This document shows positions 60,201 through 64,000 of a stretch of 64,000 nucleotides of DNA, one piece after another; position 1 is the stretch's first letter; every line of letters begins with the position of its first letter. Location of the stretch: positions 1-64,000 of the forward strand of contig JBAJFG010000145.1 of the NCBI GenBank assembly GCA_037903475.1. The letters run 5' to 3'. Source of the stretch: Ancylostoma caninum (taxonomy: Eukaryota > Nematoda > Chromadorea > Rhabditida > Ancylostomatidae). Under the pieces are notes generated by a model. That model did no database searches, had not been told where the DNA came from, and saw only the letters and a list, made by a program, of their open reading frames with translations. The translations under genes were made by a program, and so were the position numbers.

Positions 60201-61866
60201 CGATCTATCAATCCTCGGAGCTCTATCCACATGGAATTTAGCACCCTTCTTCGGACGATATGGATCCTTTGGTTTTTGAGGACCAATTTTATGAGCCCTC
60301 TTGAGTTTACCTTCAACAGCTGTTCTCAAACCTGGAGAGAAAGTGCCGCATATATTATTTTGAGGCCTGCTTTGTGATGAAGATGAAGATTTTTCTTTGT
60401 CGTACTTCGTCAGTATGTACTTGCTGAAGGGCTCTACAGGTCTTGATTTAGGTGATTCAACTCTGGTGGTGTATCGACGCTCAGTTGTGTTGACTATTGG
60501 AAGAGGACCCATGGGCTTTTCTTCAGGGTAGATGTTTGTGGTAATTGTCCTCTTCACCTCTCGTTTTTTCACTACGCCTTTTGTTGGATCACTCGTATCG
60601 CTGTCTTCAGGATATTCTTTTGTTGTAGTGATTTCTGTTCGAGTGACTGTTTCCTTGAGATATGACTTGGAACTCGACTTTGAAGTACTTGATGAAGATT
60701 TACTCTTGGGGGTAACGCTCTTGGGCTTGAGCTTTTTTCCTTTTGATTTTGGCTGCTCCGACGATGGATCGAATTTGACGGTTTGAGAGCCTTTATCCAA
60801 CTCTTGCGAAGCAGTTTCGCTGACAGGTTTCTTTTTTAGAGGGATTTCCCTAGATGGTGAGTCTATATGAATCACTCGATGTTTATTTTTTCTGGAGGCC
60901 TTTGATGAATCCGACAGCATGACGGAACTGAAAAATTCCTGAGTTTTATATCTATTTACAATTGCTTCCTGATCAGAAATTGGTGCGGCCTGATGATAGG
61001 CACCTCCCTTTATATGGGTACCTTCTTTAGCTTCTACAAAAGAATAGTCTAAAAAAGTATGGCCATAATGGAGGAGAGCATTTTTGTTTCTGGACGTATT
61101 AACCGAAGAATGTTTCGGACTTGTAATGAGGCAACGCTTGGCTTGCATCACGGTGACAAAAGGATCATAAATGGTAAGTGATAGAAGACTTAAGACGCAG
61201 TCATCATAGGATAGCAAAATTCGTTCTAGGCCCCATCTATTGAGTAGATCGTACATCTACTCAAAAGTTTATGCTACACTGACTGTCGTTATTAGAGCAA
61301 TGACTAAATAAATAATGAGAATAATGTCAGAACTTTGAAAAAGTTATTTTGCTAGCTTAACAAAAAATGTGTGATTTCATCTAAAAAAAAAAACTGAGTA
61401 TTCCGAGAGCGAAAAGTTCGACAACTCTTCTTTTCTGCCTCCCAGACCCGTGGGACTCTCTATCTTCTGAATATTCCGATATAGAACGTTCGCAATCGAG
61501 TATTTAAATATAGAATATTTCTGAAACACTGTTCCGTCCACGTATCAGTCCATAGCATTATCCGAGTGCAACAATGTTTCCTTCACAAAAAGAAGGCTAG
61601 GAAGATAGAGACTGAGGGGGAAAAATTTCAGTGCAAATCTTTTCGGAATCGAAAACACGTTGTTTCAAGTACTGAATCCGATTATTTTGAACTGCTAAAG
61701 TATCCACAAAGATTTGCTATTGCTTTAAACTCACGCTCCGTCAGAATCACAACTGATGTAGACGTTGTCTACGTGCATTATCTTTACTTCGCCACCATCT
61801 TTTGACAGAACACGAACATCAGCAAAATCGGACGATCCTCGCTTTTTCAAGCTCGATTTTCGTGGT
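53728..61866 (-). CDS. Unrecognised Lys/Ser/Pro-rich protein built of repeated phase-0 exons (5' end not found)
   Basis: Six exons, in transcript order: 61866-61735, 60927-59670, 58017-57448, 56495-56028, 54936-54475, 54288-53728. All splice sites are GT-AG with clean tttcag/ctcag-type acceptors, and phases agree, giving about 1149 residues to TGA. Exons 3-5 begin with a common basic helix (IRQARDNIRESRKAMK and variants), and two of them continue with YTNPATPKYLKPKYKIPDEL or a close variant. Exons 2-5 except the last end with SESYLEHSLHYAIAGRK-like sequence. Between these lie low-complexity Ser/Lys linkers. The composition suggests a disordered, perhaps cytoskeleton- or scaffold-associated protein, but no known domain is visible and the function is unknown. 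More 5' exons probably exist beyond 61866. It could be restricted to nematodes. Confidence 0.72.
54475..54936 (-). CDS. Repeat-protein gene, module exon 5 (most diverged copy)
   Basis: 154 codons, phase 0 at both ends. It begins IRQKRENIKQSRETMK and ends with KTESWLEASLKFAIEGEK, both variants of the shared module. The YLKPKY block is replaced by an unrelated FTTNPGQTPHITN-type stretch. Confidence 0.72.
55448..55520 (+). other. tRNA-like sequence in an intron of the repeat-protein gene
   Basis: A-box-like ATAACATAGTGGTAGTGC and a B box GGTTCGATCCC at tRNA-like spacing. The acceptor ends do not pair convincingly. A tRNA-derived SINE or pseudogene is likely. It runs antisense to the host gene. 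Confidence 0.45.
56028..56495 (-). CDS. Repeat-protein gene, module exon 4
   Basis: 156 codons, phase 0 at both ends. Module start IRQARDNIRESRKAMK, then YTNPATPKYLKPKYKIPDEL, a Ser/Asp/Lys-rich linker, and the module end SESYLNIVSPYAIAGRK. The donor follows CTAGATCAG. Confidence 0.78.
56894..57164. mobile_element. GC-rich foldback element in the intron 56496-57447
   Basis: TACAATGGACGTCAATGG with CTTGAGAAGGACGCCGCGCA is the inverse of TGCGCGGCGTCCTTCTCGAA with TTGACTTCCATTGTA. Arms are about 65 bp; the element is non-coding. Confidence 0.7.
57448..58017 (-). CDS. Repeat-protein gene, module exon 3
   Basis: 190 codons, phase 0 at both ends. Module start IGEARAHIKESRKAMK, then YTNPVIPRYLKPKYDIPDEL, a Ser-rich linker, a PPWGVPSAEVPIE block, HKKKKKHE and the module end SESYLEHSLHYAIAGRK. 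Its last ~100 residues are almost identical to the end of exon 2. Confidence 0.8.
58460..58560 (+). other. Weak tRNA-like sequence (possible SINE remnant)
   Basis: TAGCCAAGCGGTTGG resembles a tRNA A box of the Ser/Leu type, with a weak B-box-like GGTTGGTATCC downstream. No cloverleaf can be drawn. Confidence 0.25.
59022..59109 (+). repeat. (ATTC)n tetranucleotide array
   Basis: About 22 perfect units, complementary to the TGAA arrays at 52975 and 53569. It is in the intron 58018-59669 of the repeat-protein gene. Confidence 0.95.
59670..60927 (-). CDS. Repeat-protein gene, large exon 2
   Basis: The acceptor gaatttttcag gives an exon of 419 codons plus one base that completes the split codon from exon 1. 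Start ASVMLSDSSKASRKNKHR. Middle part rich in Ser/Lys/Thr, including RTITTNIYPEEKPMGPLP and ERRYTTRVESPKSRP. Two internal copies of AD(E/K)STESS..KAKK follow, then the PPWGVPSAEVPIE ... SESYLEHQLQYAIAGRK end shared with exon 3. The frame stays open upstream to 61256, but the acceptor and phase support the start at 60927. Confidence 0.75.
61735..61866 (-). CDS. Repeat-protein gene, first visible exon
   Basis: The exon reads RPRKSSLKKRGSSDFADVRV, then GGEVKIMHVDNVYISC, and ends GACGGAGC|gtgagt. The split Ala codon is completed exactly by the acceptor at 60927. The upstream acceptor is taken as tggcttcag; an alternative AG lies ten bases earlier. A stop just upstream in frame (about 61894) shows that the exon cannot extend far. 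Confidence 0.55.
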
Positions 61867-62151
61867 CTGAAGCCAGCTGTTGCATTGTTAGGTTCTTACA
61901 ATCCATTAGTTTCGGGGTAGCGCTCTTCCACAACGCTCAGTATTCGTCAATGTCGTTGTCATGCCCACGTCATATCATAGCTATGCATCATCTCTAGCTA
62001 CAAATAAGATCTCCATCTAGGACAGGGTTGCTAGGGATAACGATATAGAATGAGAGCTGAGGTTGCGGAGCGCCAGTTGAAATCTAGTAGACTGTACTTT
62101 GACTTTATCGAGGCTTTGTTAGTGTATGTATGAAGCTTTATTTATAGTGCA

Positions 62152-62260
62152 TCGGTGTCCGATCCGGCCGGATAATGAATGATACGCATCGATCGTCGGA
62201 TAACGATGATCGATACTTATCTTAAGTTATCCGACCGGATCGGACTACGATGCACTATAA
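62152..62260. mobile_element. 109-bp palindrome, third copy of the GGATCGGAC family
   Basis: TTATAGTGCATCGGTGTCCG and CGGACTACGATGCACTATAA are the ends. The stem continues through GATCCGGCCGGATAA to a GGATAACG centre. Confidence 0.8.
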
Positions 62261-62534
62261 GTGTAGCTTGAGTATGTGTCATCCCGACACTGGTCAGTGA
62301 TAGTGATTGCAAAATCATAAAGAAGGCTAGAAACGGGTGTGGTGTGGTGTGGCGAAGTTGAGAAAAAAAAGCCGAGGATCAGCTGATAGGTATTGCGGAA
62401 GACGAATGCACCGGTAGCGCATGGGTGCTCAATGGAGGGAAAAGTCATGCGAAGTTCCACCGATGGAAGGTAGGAGAGGCGGGTGAGGGGGGGGGGGCAC
62501 AGCGGTGGAGACACTCAGAAAATGGGTCCAACTA

Positions 62535-63174
62535 TTAGGTTGATTCATAAGTTCTGTCCCTACTGACAACTTTTGATTTGAAATTTAAGTAACGTAGAAA
62601 TCATGCAGTATTACTAAATGATATATTTTGATCTTATATATGAACCACCCTGCTCTATCTGCTAGGCGGCTCATCGATCCAGTTGCGGTAGAAGAAAGCC
62701 CGCTTTGACTTGAAACCTTCAATACCGCTGGTCGTGTGTGGTCATATTTAGTGGTTTTTTACATGCAGATTGTTTTTAGTGAAGAAACCAAATGATAGTC
62801 TGGTAGCGCTGGGTTGGAAATGTTAGATGGATAGGACCTCCTTCATGACTGACTTCCCAATCAGGTGTTTTCAGAGCACTACACCTGAAACAGTCAGCAT
62901 GTGGTGGGGCATTATCATAAGTGAAGAAGATTCGCTTATGAGTTTCGGTTTCCTCTACGCTGGCAACGGACCAGAACAGTTTTCACTGCTGCAGATGATT
63001 TTTTGTCGGTGCAGGTTTCTTGCCCAGCCTTGTGAGATTCAAGACAGATGACCACTTGTGCAGTAACGCGTACATGGTCCTTTTTCATAATTCAGATGAG
63101 GTTAGCAATAGGTCTTGCGATAACAAGTCACAATGTAATAAGCAAATAGGGACAGAACTTATGAATCAACCTAA
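62535..63174 (-). mobile_element. Internally deleted mariner element, 640 bp
   Basis: 28-bp terminal inverted repeats start TTAGGTTGATTCATAAGTTC and end with the exact inverse. A TA precedes the left end. On the minus strand, traces of a mariner transposase are readable across frameshifts: DNAPPH, then PALPDYHLVSSL (family form SPDLAPSDYHLFxSL), then FYRNWIDEPPSR. The N-terminal half of the transposase is missing, so the copy is non-autonomous. Confidence 0.85.
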
Positions 63175-63286
63175 TTTTTTATTTTATTTTATTTTTACAC
63201 TCAAAGGTGCGCTAAAAACATAATAACTAATACAAAAGAGTAGTATCCTGTCGCCCAGTGAAAGGAAGAAAGTGAATTCTAAGGTA

Positions 63287-63539
63287 GCCGTTATACTCCT
63301 CGAGGAGTATAGCACCTTGCGTCGCCGTCGCCGGCGACGGCGGCCGCCAATGTTGGCATCCCTCGCAATCGATACGCACCGGCGCCGCAGTCGCCAACAT
63401 TGGCGGCCGCCGATGTTGGCGATCGCCAGTCGCCGGCGACGGCGGCCGCCGCCGCTCCGCCCACAATCGATGCGTATCGGCCTCACAGTCGCCGACGACG
63501 GCGACGCAAGGTGCTACAGTCCTCGAGGACTATAGCGGC
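63287..63539. mobile_element. Very GC-rich foldback element
   Basis: Outer arms TATACTCCTCGAGGAGTATA plus GCACCTTGCGTCGCCGTCG pair with the right arm CGACGGCGACGCAAGGTGC plus TCCTCGAGGACTATAG. The interior repeats GCCGCCGATGTTGGC-type and ATCGATACGCA/ATCGATGCGTA motifs in both orientations. Confidence 0.8.
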
Positions 63540-63658
63540 AGTGTAATGATGGTATTGAAATGTTACAAGTTCTTATTTCTTATCCCTCACTTTGCGTGGA
63601 ATAGAGTGCTAGCATAGGAGCCGTTCGCAGCGACAGCGCCGCGGTGTAGTATGCCATG

Positions 63659-63902
63659 AGGGTAATTTATACTAGCTGCGTGCGTCAGTCGCGCGTCAGT
63701 CGCACCATTTACATGGGATTTTCCATGAAGACCGGTCAACACGCCATGTAGGTCCTTAATGAAAAGAACGCGCGGCTGCCGCGAGGTCGTAAACGCGTGC
63801 GTCTGAGCTGCGACTGCGATGCGACTGCAATGCGACTGGGCCCTATTCTTCATCATATAGACGCACGCGCGTCAGTCGCACGCATCCAGTGTAAATTGCC
63901 CT
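63659..63902. mobile_element. Foldback element rich in GCGTCAGTCGCGC motifs
   Basis: AGGGTAATTTATACTAGCTG at the left and an inverse ending GTGTAAATTGCCCT at the right enclose several GACGCACGCG / CGCGTGCGTC copies and a CCATGAAGACCGGT core shared with 40959-41394. Confidence 0.7.
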
Positions 63903-64000
63903 ATGGGCGTCTTGTCAGAAGCGACCACCCTTGCTTTCCTTCCTTAAATGCTAGCAAACCCTAATCGTGAATCATGAATCGTGAATCATTTCGAGTGACC

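Larger units (their letters stand above)
61867..64000. other. Right end of the window: mobile elements, no recognised gene
   Basis: It holds a 109-bp palindrome, an internally deleted mariner and two foldbacks, each listed separately. The remaining sequence (61900-62150, 62262-62530, 63903-64000) shows nothing I can name. The promoter and 5' exons of the minus-strand gene may lie here or beyond. Confidence 0.5.

Noticed and set aside
59737..60786. Forward ORFs of 180 and 84 codons
   Set aside because: Shadows of the Lys/Ser-rich minus-strand exon; their Phe/Leu/Ser-rich composition is the complement of AAG/TCT codons.
60928..61256. Extension of repeat-protein exon 2 to the ATG at 61256
   Set aside because: The strong acceptor gaatttttcag at 60928 and exact phase match with the exon at 61735-61866 favour a spliced start. 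The extension has no repeat similarity, though an alternative promoter cannot be excluded.

Overview
This window is nuclear DNA of an invertebrate with spliced genes, most likely a clade V (strongylid or hookworm-like) nematode. Evidence: short worm-style acceptors (tttcag/ttccag), one 58-bp intron alongside introns of 12-15 kb, mariner elements with TTAGGTTG ends, an RTE-type retroelement fragment, a few TTAGGC units, and very many foldback (MITE-like) repeats. Protein-level matches are from memory of the families; no database search was possible.

Layout. (1) 1-1557, + strand: 3' part of a hAT-superfamily transposase-like gene, one intron, 5' end outside the window. (2) 2528-20941, + strand: ten exons of a CDKAL1 ortholog (tRNA ms2t6A37 methylthiotransferase). 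The N-terminal exons are not visible, and the last intron is 12.4 kb of repeats. (3) 20942-27295: repeat-rich intergenic DNA. (4) 27332-43958, + strand: five exons of a diphosphoinositol-polyphosphate phosphohydrolase-like Nudix gene. Exon 1 is separated by a 15.1-kb repeat-filled intron from four clustered exons. (5) 43959-53727: intergenic, with a complete hAT MITE, a 25-unit minisatellite, a (CA)106 tract, an RTE fragment, tRNA-derived SINE material and a foldback element set in TGAA arrays. (6) 53728-61866, - strand: at least six exons of an unrecognised Lys/Ser/Pro-rich protein assembled from repeated phase-0 exons. (7) 61867-64000: foldback elements and an internally deleted mariner.

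The three conventional genes share no obvious pathway. CDKAL1 modifies tRNA at the ER membrane, the Nudix enzyme acts on inositol pyrophosphates or dinucleoside polyphosphates, and the repeat protein has no assignable function. The least explained items are the tandem-exon gene, foldback elements carrying a Ser-tRNA-like segment, a tRNA-like plus 5S-like SINE head, and a dispersed palindromic GATGCATC / TTACCC-GGGTAA repeat family. I see no CRISPR array, no confident functional tRNA or rRNA gene, and no virus.
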